From positions 95,311-159,310 of the forward strand of contig CALSPN010000017.1 of the NCBI GenBank assembly GCA_943788245.1: a stretch of 64,000 nucleotides of DNA, written 5' to 3'. The DNA is from an uncultured Verrucomicrobiae bacterium (lineage in GTDB: Bacteria > Verrucomicrobiota > Verrucomicrobiia > Limisphaerales > AAA164-E04). A program made the translations under genes and the position numbers. How positions within the stretch are numbered: position 1 is the stretch's first letter; each line of letters opens with the position of its first letter. The notes under the pieces were generated by a model that was not told the origin of the DNA, did no database searches, and saw only the letters and a program-made list of their open reading frames with translations. This document shows, piece by piece, positions 19,024 through 28,792 of this stretch.

Positions 19024-20417
19024 TTTTTTTTGCTTTTCTGTTGTTGCCTCATGGCCTGAAATTGTTCACGCCATTTCAAAACCCGATCCCGAATCTTACG
19101 CTCGCTCCCCTGCTCTGTCGGTTCATAAAATTGTTTCTCCACACCCAGGTATTCCTGTGCGACAAAATGGTCGGGATGGGCATGCGCGTATTGATAGTCC
19201 TTGCCATGACCAAGCCGCTTGGAACCTTGATAATGACCATCCTTGAGGTGTATTGGAACGGGAATCGTTTTTCCTGAGCGCACATCATCCAGAGCCTTAT
19301 CAATCGCAACCATTGCACTGTTACTCTTGTGAGCAGATGCGATATAGATCACTGCCTCGGCGATAGGGATACGTGCTTCGGGCCACCCGATAAATGAAGC
19401 AATTTCGTGTGCAGCATGTGCAAGCACCAATGCCATTGGGTCCGCAAGTCCAACGTCTTCCGCAGCGCAGATCACCACGCGCCGAGTGATGAACCGGGGA
19501 TCTTCACCCGCATGAATCATTTTTGCCAACCAATAGAGAGAAGCATCAGGATCTCCACCACGCATGGATTTAATGAAGGCGGAGATGGTGTCGTAGTGGG
19601 CATCACCATCACCATCATAGACCACAGCCTTTTTCTGGATGCATTCCTCGGCGGCATCCAGATCGATATGGACCAAACCATCCTCTCCCTTCGGTGTGGT
19701 CAAGGCGGCGATCTCCAGAGAATTCAAAGCCTTACGCGCATCCCCATCAGCCAGTTTGGCCAAGTGTTGAACGGCGGCGTCTTCCACATGCAAGTTCATG
19801 CTGCCCAGACCCCGCTCTTCATCCTGGATCGCTGTCTCAAGTAACGTTCTCAAGGAGTGTTCATCAAGAGGTTGCAGCTCAAATATCTGAGATCTGGAAA
19901 CAAGAGGGGAATTAACGAAGAAAAACGGATTGTGAGTAGTCGCTCCAATCAGTTTGATGACACCATTTTCAACATCAGGCAGAAGCACGTCCTGCTGAGA
20001 TTTATTGAATCGATGAATTTCGTCAACAAACAGGAGTGTGGACGTTCCCGTGTTAGCCAATCGATTGGCAGCGGAACTGAGCACGCGCCTCATCTCAGCC
20101 ACATTGGACTCCACACCACTGAGCCTTTCAAAATGAGCCTGCGTTCTTTGAGCGATAATTTGAGCAAGTGTTGTTTTACCTGTCCCGGGAGGCCCATAAA
20201 GTATGAGTGACTGGATTCGATCGGCTTCAATCGCCCGGCGCAACAATTTCCCGGAAGCGAGTATGTGCTCTTGACCGGCATACTCTTCCAAAGTACGCGG
20301 CCGCATGCGGGCGGCCAATGGAGCTGACTCCAGTGAACTGGAATCATTACCAGCGACCGATTTGACATCCTTGGGACTGGATTTGGGAGTAGACTGAAAT
20401 AGATCACCCTGGCTCAT
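19020..20417 (-). CDS. rarA: replication-associated recombination protein A (RarA/MgsA)
   Basis: AAA+ ATPase of 465 residues related to clamp-loader subunits, acting at stalled forks. Residues in order: LAARMRPRTLEEYAGQEH, Walker A YGPPGTGKTTLA, Walker B LLFVDEIHRFNKSQQD, sensor 1 IGATTHNPFF, and the C-terminal tetramerisation domain ending with the family signature HLKDGHYQGSKRLGHGKDYQYAH. The length is standard for the family. It heads an operon with the sprT-like gene, and a candidate structured RNA lies 125 bases upstream on the same strand. Confidence 0.95.
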   Translation of the reverse strand: MSQGDLFQSTPKSSPKDVKSVAGNDSSSLESAPLAARMRPRTLEEYAGQEHILASGKLLRRAIEADRIQSLILYGPPGTGKTTLAQIIAQRTQAHFERLSGVESNVAEMRRVLSSAANRLANTGTSTLLFVDEIHRFNKSQQDVLLPDVENGVIKLIGATTHNPFFFVNSPLVSRSQIFELQPLDEHSLRTLLETAIQDEERGLGSMNLHVEDAAVQHLAKLADGDARKALNSLEIAALTTPKGEDGLVHIDLDAAEECIQKKAVVYDGDGDAHYDTISAFIKSMRGGDPDASLYWLAKMIHAGEDPRFITRRVVICAAEDVGLADPMALVLAHAAHEIASFIGWPEARIPIAEAVIYIASAHKSNSAMVAIDKALDDVRSGKTIPVPIHLKDGHYQGSKRLGHGKDYQYAHAHPDHFVAQEYLGVEKQFYEPTEQGSERKIRDRVLKWREQFQAMRQQQKSKKK

Positions 20418-20541
20418 GAGAGCATTGTAGATTCCAATTCGAACAGATGCGAGACCTCTTCAATACCTGCTCCTCGATTAAGCAATGAGCTGCATGTGCA
20501 GAGACAGGCCAGGATGCATCGTTGAATAAATGATCAGGCCT

Positions 20542-20675
20542 AAAAAAAAAGCCCCGCTAGTGCCGTGGGCCACAGTTCCTTGGAACGTGTTACATTAAAG
20601 TGGGACTGGCCCGCCGACATTCGACTTCCAGTCAAGGCCTGACGTGGATCGACTCCTAAGGCGTGGTGTCCCATG
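20542..20675 (-). ncRNA. candidate structured small RNA with own promoter and terminator (possibly 6S-like)
   Basis: A gene-free segment on the minus strand has the layout of an independent small RNA of about 134 nucleotides. It starts near CATGGG. The ends pair as UGGG-(ACA bulge)-CCAC with GUGGCCCA. Internal hairpins are GACUGG with CCAGUC, and GUUC-CAAG-GAAC. A GCCC...GGGC stem followed by nine U ends it. The segment GGGCCAGTCCC and the late hairpin followed by CUGUGGCCCACGGCA recall the E. coli 6S RNA, and 6S genes are found near rarA in some bacteria (recollection, not checked). The overall fold does not align clearly with 6S, so identity is open. It has no match to SRP RNA, RNase P or tmRNA signatures. 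Confidence 0.45.
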
Positions 20676-20679
20676 TTTT

Positions 20680-20707
20680 TTATTACGGTTCAAGGATAGT
20701 ATTTCAA
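20680..20707 (-). promoter_or_regulatory. sigma70-type promoter of the candidate small RNA
   Basis: On the minus strand TTGAAA (20707-20702) is followed after 16 bases by TAATAA (20685-20680), and the presumed RNA start lies about 5-6 bases further on. Spacing and sequence are close to the housekeeping consensus. Confidence 0.4.
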
Positions 20708-20910
20708 CACGAGCATAAGTAGGGCTTTAAAATGAGCACATACTAAGTATGTAAAAGATCAAACCAAGGACCAAGGTCATTGGTCATTTGAAGTTATCTC
20801 TGTGCGGCACCTCAAACAAGCATTATATCGATGCTGCGTCTCAACGCATCCGACTGAAACCAACTAGCCGGAACGCAAATGTGTGATCAGCCGGGACCAA
20901 CCCCTGTGGA

Positions 20911-21747
20911 TCAGGGACGCAACCACCCGACAATGGATCGGAATCTTCCTGGGTTGTTGCCCGGGTTAAGGTTGCCGTCCGTGCTACCTTCGGGATCATC
21001 CCATAGTGATGGATCAAAGGCTTGGCGTGTGTTTGAGAATGAAACGTGGGCGTCCCCCCACAACACATTCAACCCAACAGGATTCCGGTTGGTTTTGTGT
21101 GGGATGGTTTTGAAGGAATAAATGAATCCGGTGACGAGCGTTTTTTCTGATGATAGCTGAATGGATTTATTGGCTATGATCCCCCATTGACGCTCATTTT
21201 CGTTGGCAGGCTCACGGATGGCAGGCTGTTGGGATTGTGGGTAATAGACATAGCTGGAACGCACCCAGGCACCTTGAGCTACTGGAAATGGATTCTGATC
21301 GTTTTGATAGTCCTTGAGCTCATATCCCCTGCCCTCCAGTTCTGCGTCTGCTCCTTTCAGACCTGGATCGAAATACATGCGCGGCTCTCGGAGATAATCC
21401 ATCGCAAACAAATAGCCGTGATTGAATGGTTTTGTCACATCCGCAGGCTGTCCATCCGATCCAGCAAACAAGCGATAAGACCACCAGGGCTGGCTTTGCG
21501 GCAGTTTTTCAGGGTTGAACAGTGAGGGATATAATGCGTCCTCGTGATCATCCGCATAGAGGAAAGTCCCGATCCCTATCTGACGCAAATTGTTGATACA
21601 ATTGACACGATGTGCCTTGTTTTTGGCCGCACTGAGTGCGGGAAGCAACATACCAGCTAGAATGGCAATGGTGGCGATGACAACAAGCAGTTCAATCAGT
21701 GTAAAACCAGATTGATACCTTGTTGCCGCTGGGTATGGGTTATTCAT
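20911..21747 (-). CDS. prepilin-leader secreted protein (type II secretion pseudopilin-like)
   Basis: Protein of 278 residues. A class III leader is cut after Gly in [20 protein letters not shown], followed by the hydrophobic helix and [26 protein letters not shown], a pattern shared by large verrucomicrobial and planctomycete families with prepilin N-terminal methylation sites. The C-terminal GDAHVSFS corresponds to the usual D-G-H-type end motif, here with Asp-Ala. Its start overlaps the last 8 bases of the upstream MacB-like permease gene, so it is the last gene of the export operon. This placement suggests it could be a structural or exported partner of that exporter (inference). Confidence 0.85.
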   Translation of the reverse strand: MNNPYPAATRYQSGFTLIELLVVIATIAILAGMLLPALSAAKNKAHRVNCINNLRQIGIGTFLYADDHEDALYPSLFNPEKLPQSQPWWSYRLFAGSDGQPADVTKPFNHGYLFAMDYLREPRMYFDPGLKGADAELEGRGYELKDYQNDQNPFPVAQGAWVRSSYVYYPQSQQPAIREPANENERQWGIIANKSIQLSSEKTLVTGFIYSFKTIPHKTNRNPVGLNVLWGDAHVSFSNTRQAFDPSLWDDPEGSTDGNLNPGNNPGRFRSIVGWLRP

Positions 21748-23035
21748 GCCTCAAAGCCTCGATGGGATCGAGGCTCGCAGCTGCGTTGGCCGGATAAAGA
21801 CCAAAAACAACACCTACAGCTCCGGAAATACCAAACGCAAGCATGACGGACCAAGGTGTCACAATAGTGTTCATGTCGGTCACCGCGGTGACGATATAGG
21901 GGGTGATGACTCCGACAATGACTCCCACTAAACCGCCACCTACAGACAGGACAACGGTTTCAACAAGGAATTGAATTGTGATATCGTTCTTCTTGGCACC
22001 AAGAGCTCTCCTTACACCTATTTCACGTGTGCGTTCGGTCACGTTCGCAAGCATGATGTTCATGATGCCAATCCCACCAACCAATAGAGAAATAGCTGCG
22101 ATCGATCCAAGCACGATGTTGAACATACGCTTGGTTGCCTCCGCTTGTCGCAGAAGCTGTAATGGGACTGTGATTTCATAATCTTCCTCCTTGTGAAATC
22201 GTGCAAGCAAGGTTCGAATTTGAGGGTCTGCCGACTCAACATACGGTTGGTCTTGCATTTGAACTCTGATTTCGTGCACCTGAACTGTTTCTGAGTTAAC
22301 AGTATTACCCGTGCGTTTAATGATTGTTTCCCCAAATCGCGTCTTGGCCGTAGCCAAGGGGATATAGACGTTATTCTCCATGGTCTCCCCTTCTGTTTCA
22401 CCTGATTGAGGCCGATCACCCGGAGTATTTATTTCACGCACCAAACCCACCACTTTGTAGTAATTCCCGGCAATCTTGATGATTTGCTTCAACGGATCGT
22501 GGTAGGGAAACAAACGTTGCGCAAGCGAGGTGGTCAAAACACAGATATTTTGTTTATACACTTCATCCATTGGGCTGATGAAACGCCCACTGACCAAATC
22601 GATACTGACAATGTCGGGGTAAAAAGAAAGTGTACCTATAACCTGACAGGGTAATTCCATCTCATAGAAACGGACATTTTCGCGTATGATACGCATCGGT
22701 AGTACTCGCTGCACTCCTGGAATAGTAGAGTAGATACGTGCTGTGTCATCATAGCTGAGACCATACTGAATACCTCTGCTTCTGCCGTTTGAATTGTTGG
22801 ATTCGCGGGCCTGCTCGGGAGGTTTGACACTTCTGACAATGATATTGTTACTTCCCAGAGCTTTGATGCGTTCCTGCGCCTCAAAGGATGCGCCTTCTCC
22901 AATTGCCAACATGGCAATCACTGAGCACACACCAAAGATAATACCCATCATGGTGAGACCGGACCGAAGTTTGTGGAGCAAGAGGGTTTTGATTCCCAAC
23001 TGCACCGTGCTCATGAAATGTTGGTATCCTGCCAT
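21740..23035 (-). CDS. MacB-type ABC transporter permease
   Basis: Permease of 431 residues with the MacB/FtsX topology. One helix at the N-terminus ([24 protein letters not shown], given by ends [10 protein letters not shown] and AMLAIGEG) is followed by a periplasmic domain and three C-terminal helices around [20 protein letters not shown]. The coupling motif [19 protein letters not shown] is intact. MacB proteins work by mechanotransmission, driving substrates from the periplasm through a MacA-TolC duct, here encoded upstream. ATPase and permease are separate polypeptides rather than fused as in E. coli. It follows the ATPase gene after 5 bases. Confidence 0.9.
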   Translation of the reverse strand: MAGYQHFMSTVQLGIKTLLLHKLRSGLTMMGIIFGVCSVIAMLAIGEGASFEAQERIKALGSNNIIVRSVKPPEQARESNNSNGRSRGIQYGLSYDDTARIYSTIPGVQRVLPMRIIRENVRFYEMELPCQVIGTLSFYPDIVSIDLVSGRFISPMDEVYKQNICVLTTSLAQRLFPYHDPLKQIIKIAGNYYKVVGLVREINTPGDRPQSGETEGETMENNVYIPLATAKTRFGETIIKRTGNTVNSETVQVHEIRVQMQDQPYVESADPQIRTLLARFHKEEDYEITVPLQLLRQAEATKRMFNIVLGSIAAISLLVGGIGIMNIMLANVTERTREIGVRRALGAKKNDITIQFLVETVVLSVGGGLVGVIVGVITPYIVTAVTDMNTIVTPWSVMLAFGISGAVGVVFGLYPANAAASLDPIEALRHE

Positions 23036-23040
23036 GATCG

Positions 23041-23775
23041 TCAGCGTCTTTTGTTCACCTTCTTGCGGGCTTCGCCAGAGGCTCTTTTGACTTCCACCCG
23101 GTCCACAAGTCCATCTTTCATTTGGATCACTCGATGCGCTCTCTCCGCAACGTAGTTGTCATGCGTGACGAGAACGATTGTTTTCCCGCTGTCATTGAGA
23201 TCATCAATTAGATCGAGAACTTCCAGACCCGTTTTCGAATCCAGATTACCCGTTGGTTCGTCAGCAAGAATCATCAGTGGGTCATTGACGAGCGATCTGG
23301 CAATGGCCACACGCTGCTGCTGTCCACCCGAAAGTTGATTGGGCCGGTGAGTGAGTCGATCACCTAATCCAACCAGCCTACCCAATTCAGCGCAGCGCTC
23401 ATAGGATTCCTGCATACTCTGTCCCTGATAGAATAGGGGCACCTGAATGTTCTCGAGAACGGTCAACTGCGCAATCAGATTATATGATTGGAAAATAAAG
23501 CCAATACGGCGGCCGCGCACGTCGGACAGGGCGTCATCCCCCATCTGGGCTACGTCCTCACCGCCGAGCCAATAAGCACCAGCAGTGGGCCGGTCAAGGC
23601 ATCCGAGTAGATTGAGCATGGTGGATTTTCCTGATCCCGAAGGCCCCATGATCGCCACGTATTCACCTTGATGAATATCAACATTCACACCCCGCAAAGC
23701 CATGACCTCAATGTCATCCCCCATCACATATTTGCGTTCAATACCCTCGATTTTGATGATCGGTCCTGAATCCAA
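23041..23775 (-). CDS. MacB/LolD-type ABC ATPase
   Basis: ATPase of 244 residues with Walker [11 protein letters not shown]-loop [15 protein letters not shown], signature [14 protein letters not shown], Walker [15 protein letters not shown] and the switch His in VLVTHDN. This is the LolD/MacB/FtsE group. No ATG fits the family start. The TTG at 23775 is preferred because AAAGGA stands about 7 bases before it and the protein then begins [16 protein letters not shown], a normal N-terminus. The basic tail ends with [15 protein letters not shown]. Confidence 0.9.
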   Translation of the reverse strand: MDSGPIIKIEGIERKYVMGDDIEVMALRGVNVDIHQGEYVAIMGPSGSGKSTMLNLLGCLDRPTAGAYWLGGEDVAQMGDDALSDVRGRRIGFIFQSYNLIAQLTVLENIQVPLFYQGQSMQESYERCAELGRLVGLGDRLTHRPNQLSGGQQQRVAIARSLVNDPLMILADEPTGNLDSKTGLEVLDLIDDLNDSGKTIVLVTHDNYVAERAHRVIQMKDGLVDRVEVKRASGEARKKVNKRR

Positions 23776-23814
23776 ATGGTTTCCTTTCGTTAAAAAAACA
23801 CTCTAATCGAAACA

Positions 23815-25605
23815 TTATTTTCCACCGGGTGCACCACCGCCGCCCTGCGATTTCTGGAACTGTTTGATGGCTGCCGCGCGCTCTTCATCGCTTACCTTGC
23901 CATCACCGTTAGTATCGAATCGCTTCATCATCGCTTCACGATTAAAACTACCACCGCCCTGACCACCTTGCTTGCCTTGACCTCTCTGGCCGGCAGGACC
24001 TCCCTGCATTTGAGGACGACCACCGCGCTCACCTGCTTGGGGTTTGAGTTTTTCCAACGCCTTGGTATCAGGCTTAAGAGCAGAATCACTCATTTTTTCC
24101 CCATCATCAAAAATTTCGCCAGCCAGATCTACCTCTTCCATCTTCAATGGAGGTGCCAGCAGGATTCGATCATCTTCTCCAACTCCCTTGAGGATCTGAA
24201 TGAATTTCGTATTGAACAGCCCCACCTGGACGGGAGTACGTTCTGGATCTCCAGTGGAGGACTTGTAAACCACTTGCTGGCTATTCACAGTGGTTACAGA
24301 TTGGATGGGTACCTTTAGGGTATTGGCAATGTTAGTGATCACAATTTCTGCCCGCGCCGACACCCCTGGTTTAAGATCCGGCAATGGATCAGTAACCAGT
24401 ATTTCGGTCCTGTATTCCTTTAAGTTGGGGTCGCTGAAGAATGACGCTGAATCTGGAAGAGGTGCGACTTTACTGACAATGCCCTTGAATCGCTCATCAG
24501 GCATGGAGTCAAGAACGACGAATGCTGTTTGACCCTTTTTGACCTTGTTTACCTGCGATTCATGTACCTTGATGTCGACTTTCATTTGAGAGGTATCGGG
24601 CAGTGTGATTAGATCCTGGCGTTTGCGGACAGTGGCCCCCTCTTCAATCATGGACTCTGAACTGAAGCGGCTCCTTGATTTTGCATAAACCACCATGCCG
24701 CCGATTGGAGCATAAATTTTGGACTTGTCTAGTTGCTCTGTTTCCTTGTCCAACCTCTCTTTATTCAAGATCAGTGAGTTACTTTGAGTGATCAGATCAG
24801 AAATGGCCTTATTGAGGCTATTGGTTGATTGCAGGATCACACGACTTAGTTGGTTGGATGCCTCAATCAAATCGGAAACGTATTGTTCTTCGAGTTTGGG
24901 AAGATCATAATTTTGTAGCATCGTCAATTCAGTCCTTGACTGCTCGAGGCTGAGGAGTGAGTTGGTGACAGACAATTGATCCTGCTCCAACTTGGTTTTC
25001 GTTTCGAATCCTTCCTTGAACAATCGCTGAGACCAGAAGAGGCGATCCTGTGCGATTTTCAAACTTTCTTCAGTCGTTTGAATCGAAATCTCTGCATTGC
25101 GTAATTGCTGCAGTTTGTCACCTTCAACAAATTTTTTGTAATCAATGTAAGCAAAATTCGTAGACAAGATGGCTGCGTCGATCTGACTTTGAACCTGACT
25201 TTGCTCGATTTGCAAGTTGGCTTTGGCAGCTTCAACTTCCTGCACTGCCTTTTCGTAGCTCAACTTTTGCTGGTTCAATTGTTCTTCTGCTTCTGCCGAA
25301 TCAAGTTCAACGAGCAGTTCTCCCTCCTTAACCACAGTGCCTTCAGGTATGATGTAAATCACACGAGAGTTACCATCTACTTCATTGCGTATGACTTCCT
25401 GATTGACAGCTTCCAAGGTCCCCCCCGCATTAACAGATACGAGGAAGTCCCCTCTTTTCACGACATAAAAAGACTCTGATGCGCCGCCGCCACCACCCAA
25501 GCTTGACAAAAACCAAAGCACAATCAAAGCAGCGGTAATGACACCCAAAATTAGTTTGGGTTTTGCAGGGCTTGATTTATCTGCAGATTTTGCATTCTGA
25601 CTCAT
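23815..25605 (-). CDS. MacA/HlyD-type periplasmic adaptor with C-terminal EF-hand
   Basis: Membrane-fusion protein of 596 residues. The N-terminal helix (LILGVITAALIVLWFLSSLG) anchors it. A biotinyl-lipoyl half motif follows (GDFLVSVNAGGTLEAVNQEV, then IIPEGTVVKEGELLVELDS), then a long alpha hairpin of coiled coil (about 110-280) and the beta-barrel and membrane-proximal parts (ILVTDPLPDLKPGVSARAEI). Unusual for the family is a C-terminal tail: a Gly/Gln-rich linker and an EF-hand loop DTNGDGKVSDEE near residue 565, suggesting calcium binding outside the cytoplasm. It links the MacB-type transporter to the TolC-like protein encoded just upstream. Confidence 0.9.
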   Translation of the reverse strand: MSQNAKSADKSSPAKPKLILGVITAALIVLWFLSSLGGGGGASESFYVVKRGDFLVSVNAGGTLEAVNQEVIRNEVDGNSRVIYIIPEGTVVKEGELLVELDSAEAEEQLNQQKLSYEKAVQEVEAAKANLQIEQSQVQSQIDAAILSTNFAYIDYKKFVEGDKLQQLRNAEISIQTTEESLKIAQDRLFWSQRLFKEGFETKTKLEQDQLSVTNSLLSLEQSRTELTMLQNYDLPKLEEQYVSDLIEASNQLSRVILQSTNSLNKAISDLITQSNSLILNKERLDKETEQLDKSKIYAPIGGMVVYAKSRSRFSSESMIEEGATVRKRQDLITLPDTSQMKVDIKVHESQVNKVKKGQTAFVVLDSMPDERFKGIVSKVAPLPDSASFFSDPNLKEYRTEILVTDPLPDLKPGVSARAEIVITNIANTLKVPIQSVTTVNSQQVVYKSSTGDPERTPVQVGLFNTKFIQILKGVGEDDRILLAPPLKMEEVDLAGEIFDDGEKMSDSALKPDTKALEKLKPQAGERGGRPQMQGGPAGQRGQGKQGGQGGGSFNREAMMKRFDTNGDGKVSDEERAAAIKQFQKSQGGGGAPGGK

Positions 25606-25629
25606 AAGGATCTAATGTTAATTTAAATG

Positions 25630-27378
25630 CTACTTGTTGAAAAGTTCTTCGGGCGTGGGCAAACCAGGATTGTTACTGTCTTCTTCAGCGTCAATGGGAG
25701 GATCTTCTGATTTCAACTGCCTCATGTTCAAATCAACAATGATCGCAGCTTGATCAATCCAAAAAGCATTCCCTTTAGTTCTCAGGATACCTATGTCCAG
25801 CAACAGAGACATACGCGCTTCCAGATAATCGACGACCAAAGTGATCAGGGAGTTGCGTGCCGCCACCAGATCGTCCTGAGCATCCTGAATATCACGAAGA
25901 GTGGCCCTTCCTGCCTGATAGTTCAGGTCAGCGCCTGTGACTCGTTCATCAGCCAGCTGAACGGCAAGTTTTTGGATCTGATAATTCTGCTCAAACTGCT
26001 TAAGATTTCGTAGTCCAAGACGAATTTGATTCCGCTTGTTGTCAAGGGCCAAGCTGAGACGCCGAAGAGCTGCCTCAAAACTGATGATCGTAGAGCGATA
26101 TTGGTTGCGCTCCCGAAACCGGTTGATCGGGAGGTCTAATTCAACGCCCATGCCCGCCCGAATGTCATCTGGATCGAAGCTGGTGTAGTCTGTTGGCCGA
26201 TCCGAGGACAAGGATGCGTCAGCAAAAAAATCAATGCCAGTTTTGAGGCGATTGGCGGCCACGTATACCTTACGCTTGGAGTCCTCAAAACGATCGATGT
26301 CGTTCATCAATGGCCACGAATATTCCAATGCTAGCTCAAAAGCGTATTCGGGGTCTATGTCAAGCAATGGAAGTCCCTCCCGAGACAAGGATTCAAGTGC
26401 ACTGTCATCCAAATTGAGATCGACGCCAAGCGGCAAGCCCATATTGATTTTGAATCGATCCAACGTGGTTTGATAGTTCGCTATGACATTGATGTAAGCG
26501 TTTCTGGTTGATAGTTCTGATTGTTGCGCCTGACCAATGTAAACACTGGTCTCCAACCCAGCATCCAGACGACGATTCAAACGGACCGTTTGATTCGTCC
26601 TGCTTTGATAATCAAGATACCGGTTGCGAATGATATCTTTGTTTTGAAGTAGCCGAAAGTAATCAAGCACTGTGCCGACGGCGAATTCGTTCTGAAAATG
26701 ACTGAAATCGCGAATGGCATAGGCCACATTGCGCTCAGCCTGCTTCAAATTTTCAGCAGCAACACGTCTGCCTGCGCCACGTAGCAGTGGTTGAAACAAA
26801 TTAACCGAGATGGTGCTGACAGCAGAGCGTCTTGGATTTCCAGTATAAAATTTCAAGAGGTCGTTGGCAAATGATGCACCGATATTTCCGCCTGTTCGTA
26901 AGGCCTGATTAACGCTCAACCGGGAATTGACGCCACCGCTGCGCTCACTATTGCTGCCTCGGTCGCCGGAAGCAGTGGATCGTGCAAGAAAATTGGGACT
27001 GAAGACAAACTCAGTTTCACTCAAGCTGAGTGCTGTAAGATAGAGAGATTCTTTCTGATTCTGGTATTCTCGGCTGCTTTGGATAGCAAGATCAATGGAT
27101 GTATTGACGTCGATGTATTTTTCCTCTTTTAAATTTCGATCATCGATAATTTCTTGAGAGGATATGTCTTCAGGTGAGCGCTCTGAATAACGCGTATCAA
27201 CACTGAACTCGGAACTCTTGCCGAAAAGATCGGTCTCAATCTGCTCAATAATTGAATACACGTCTTTGTCAGTCTTCTTCTTATAGTAGGAAGACTTGCA
27301 GGCTACTAACACGGAGCAACACACGGTGGCTGCCAGAAAGATCCAGCGATTTGGTTTATTCCTGAATGATGATACCAT
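25630..27378 (-). CDS. TolC-family outer membrane efflux lipoprotein
   Basis: Outer membrane channel subunit of 582 residues. The N-terminus has a lipobox (SVLVAC, with Cys as lipidation site), then a charged stretch and the two homologous helical halves of TolC proteins. Visible features are VSTISVNLFQPLLRGAGRRV, ERNVAYAIRDFSHFQNEFAV, and the second half LRNLKQFEQNYQIQKLAVQL with AGRATLRDIQDAQDDLVAAR. It is the first gene of the export operon (TolC, MacA, MacB ATPase, MacB permease, pseudopilin). The promoter should lie just upstream of 27378. Confidence 0.9.
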   Translation of the reverse strand: MVSSFRNKPNRWIFLAATVCCSVLVACKSSYYKKKTDKDVYSIIEQIETDLFGKSSEFSVDTRYSERSPEDISSQEIIDDRNLKEEKYIDVNTSIDLAIQSSREYQNQKESLYLTALSLSETEFVFSPNFLARSTASGDRGSNSERSGGVNSRLSVNQALRTGGNIGASFANDLLKFYTGNPRRSAVSTISVNLFQPLLRGAGRRVAAENLKQAERNVAYAIRDFSHFQNEFAVGTVLDYFRLLQNKDIIRNRYLDYQSRTNQTVRLNRRLDAGLETSVYIGQAQQSELSTRNAYINVIANYQTTLDRFKINMGLPLGVDLNLDDSALESLSREGLPLLDIDPEYAFELALEYSWPLMNDIDRFEDSKRKVYVAANRLKTGIDFFADASLSSDRPTDYTSFDPDDIRAGMGVELDLPINRFRERNQYRSTIISFEAALRRLSLALDNKRNQIRLGLRNLKQFEQNYQIQKLAVQLADERVTGADLNYQAGRATLRDIQDAQDDLVAARNSLITLVVDYLEARMSLLLDIGILRTKGNAFWIDQAAIIVDLNMRQLKSEDPPIDAEEDSNNPGLPTPEELFNK

Positions 27379-27480
27379 TTTTTAATACATCCTCAATTTA
27401 GCAGGTCTGACAGGGATTACCTGCCGGAAGTTACATCATAAATTAACAAAGACAAGTGAGCTTGTTTCGCGAATCAACTC

Positions 27481-27517
27481 AAAAAAGAAACTGGCGTCCA
27501 CAGCACGTGGACGCCAG
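27481..27517 (-). terminator. rho-independent terminator of the Ig-like gene
   Basis: CTGGCGTCCAC (27491-27501) pairs perfectly with GTGGACGCCAG (27507-27517) around a 5-base loop. On the minus strand it is followed by TTTCTTTTTT. It lies 35 bases after the stop of the Ig-like gene. Confidence 0.85.
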
Positions 27518-27551
27518 AAGTGTTTAAAAACGATGATTTGTTCAGGAATGG

Positions 27552-28700
27552 CTAATTTTGTATGACGGCTCGAAATATTCGATGACGCCTTGGCGCTACT
27601 CGCTCAGTATGGGTGACAACGCCCGTTTCATTGACCAAATCCGATGCTCGTCTTGACCAATTTTCGAAATCATCCGTCGCTTCAATCGTGTAAATTTCAC
27701 CTATGTTGCCGGTAACCACAAAATTAACTCTGCGTCCGTCTTCATTGAGCGCCACAGAGAGGGACGGTCCTTCAGTGGGTTCCACCACAACAGGGTCGAC
27801 AGAAACATTCGCAAATGAACTGCGGAGTGAAGCATCGGTCGTTGAAGCAAGAACGGCAAACTGACCTGCATCTGCCAAACTCACCGCGTCTATGGTCAAT
27901 ACCGATCCGGTGGCGCCAGAAATATCATTACCATTCAATTGCCATTGATAGGTGATGTTTTCGGCACCAATAGCCTCAGCTGAGAGAGTCAGAGCGCCAC
28001 CCTCCACTAATGCAAGGTCTCCTGGTTGTTGTGCGAAGCTGAGCGGGTTTTCGATGCCTTCCACTGCAAAATTCTGCTCCCAATCGACAGCTTCAGGGCT
28101 ATTGATGATCACTGCCTGACCTACGCTGATAATCGGCTCTGAAGGCAACCATAGTCCATCGACGAAAATAGCAGGATTCTCGACAGTGCCATCCAGGTTG
28201 ATACCGCCTACCGTGGTTCCGGAAGGTGGATTAAAACCAAGGTCAGCGGAAATAAGACCGCCCGCCGCCAAACGGCTTCCCCGAGCAGATTCGCCTTGTG
28301 GGATAAAATTGTTCAGTGAACCAACAAGCGGCTTGCCAAAAGTAAACCACTGGTAAGCCGCAGGAGAATCAACTCGCGCTCCCTCTCCGGGGGTGAGACT
28401 CATCAAAGGATTTGACCAAGTGCTTGAATCTGCCGACCATGTATTCGCAATCCATACACCATCAACTAGTTTGGAGACACTGAAGCCGTCAGGGGCTTCT
28501 GTGAATAAATCAGAGACCAAATTGCTTCCGGATTGAAAGGGATTCGAAACCATTGAATTACCCTGCGGTAGATCCACCAGGTGAAATCCAACACCCACGG
28601 ACTGGGCTTTCGTATTGAGGGCTCCAACAGTCAACAACGCTAAACAGGCGCTTGAGAATGACTTTCCAAATAAATTTCTTAAGTTCAAAATGGCCTCCAT
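27552..28700 (-). CDS. secreted protein with Ig-like domain, function unknown
   Basis: Exported protein of 382 residues. The signal peptide ends near GALNTKAQS. The first 200 residues contain two related segments with GFHLVDLPQGNSMVSNPFQS and LGFNPPSGTTVGGINLDG, resembling repeat modules of verrucomicrobial secreted proteins. Residues about 220-300 form an Ig-like domain (ALTLSAEAIGAENITYQWQL, SLADAGQFAVLAS) with the typical Y-x-W core. The final 70 residues (NFVVTGNIGEIYTIEATDDF, ENWSRR) are a beta module seen at the ends of such proteins. Acidic and without catalytic motif, it is probably a surface or matrix protein. It has its own terminator. Confidence 0.7.
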   Translation of the reverse strand: MEAILNLRNLFGKSFSSACLALLTVGALNTKAQSVGVGFHLVDLPQGNSMVSNPFQSGSNLVSDLFTEAPDGFSVSKLVDGVWIANTWSADSSTWSNPLMSLTPGEGARVDSPAAYQWFTFGKPLVGSLNNFIPQGESARGSRLAAGGLISADLGFNPPSGTTVGGINLDGTVENPAIFVDGLWLPSEPIISVGQAVIINSPEAVDWEQNFAVEGIENPLSFAQQPGDLALVEGGALTLSAEAIGAENITYQWQLNGNDISGATGSVLTIDAVSLADAGQFAVLASTTDASLRSSFANVSVDPVVVEPTEGPSLSVALNEDGRRVNFVVTGNIGEIYTIEATDDFENWSRRASDLVNETGVVTHTERVAPRRHRIFRAVIQN

Positions 28701-28792
28701 GATATTCTTGGTATAGCAAAGACGATACCAATCTCTTAATCACCTAATAGATTATTGTCAAAGTTAATCGGATTTACGGCTGCCAGAACGCA

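Noticed and set aside
20542..20675. tmRNA, SRP RNA or RNase P in the rarA upstream gap
   Set aside because: None of their invariant segments (tRNA-like T arm with CCA, the GGAAGGAAGCAGC-type SRP tip, or GAGGAAAGUCC) is present.
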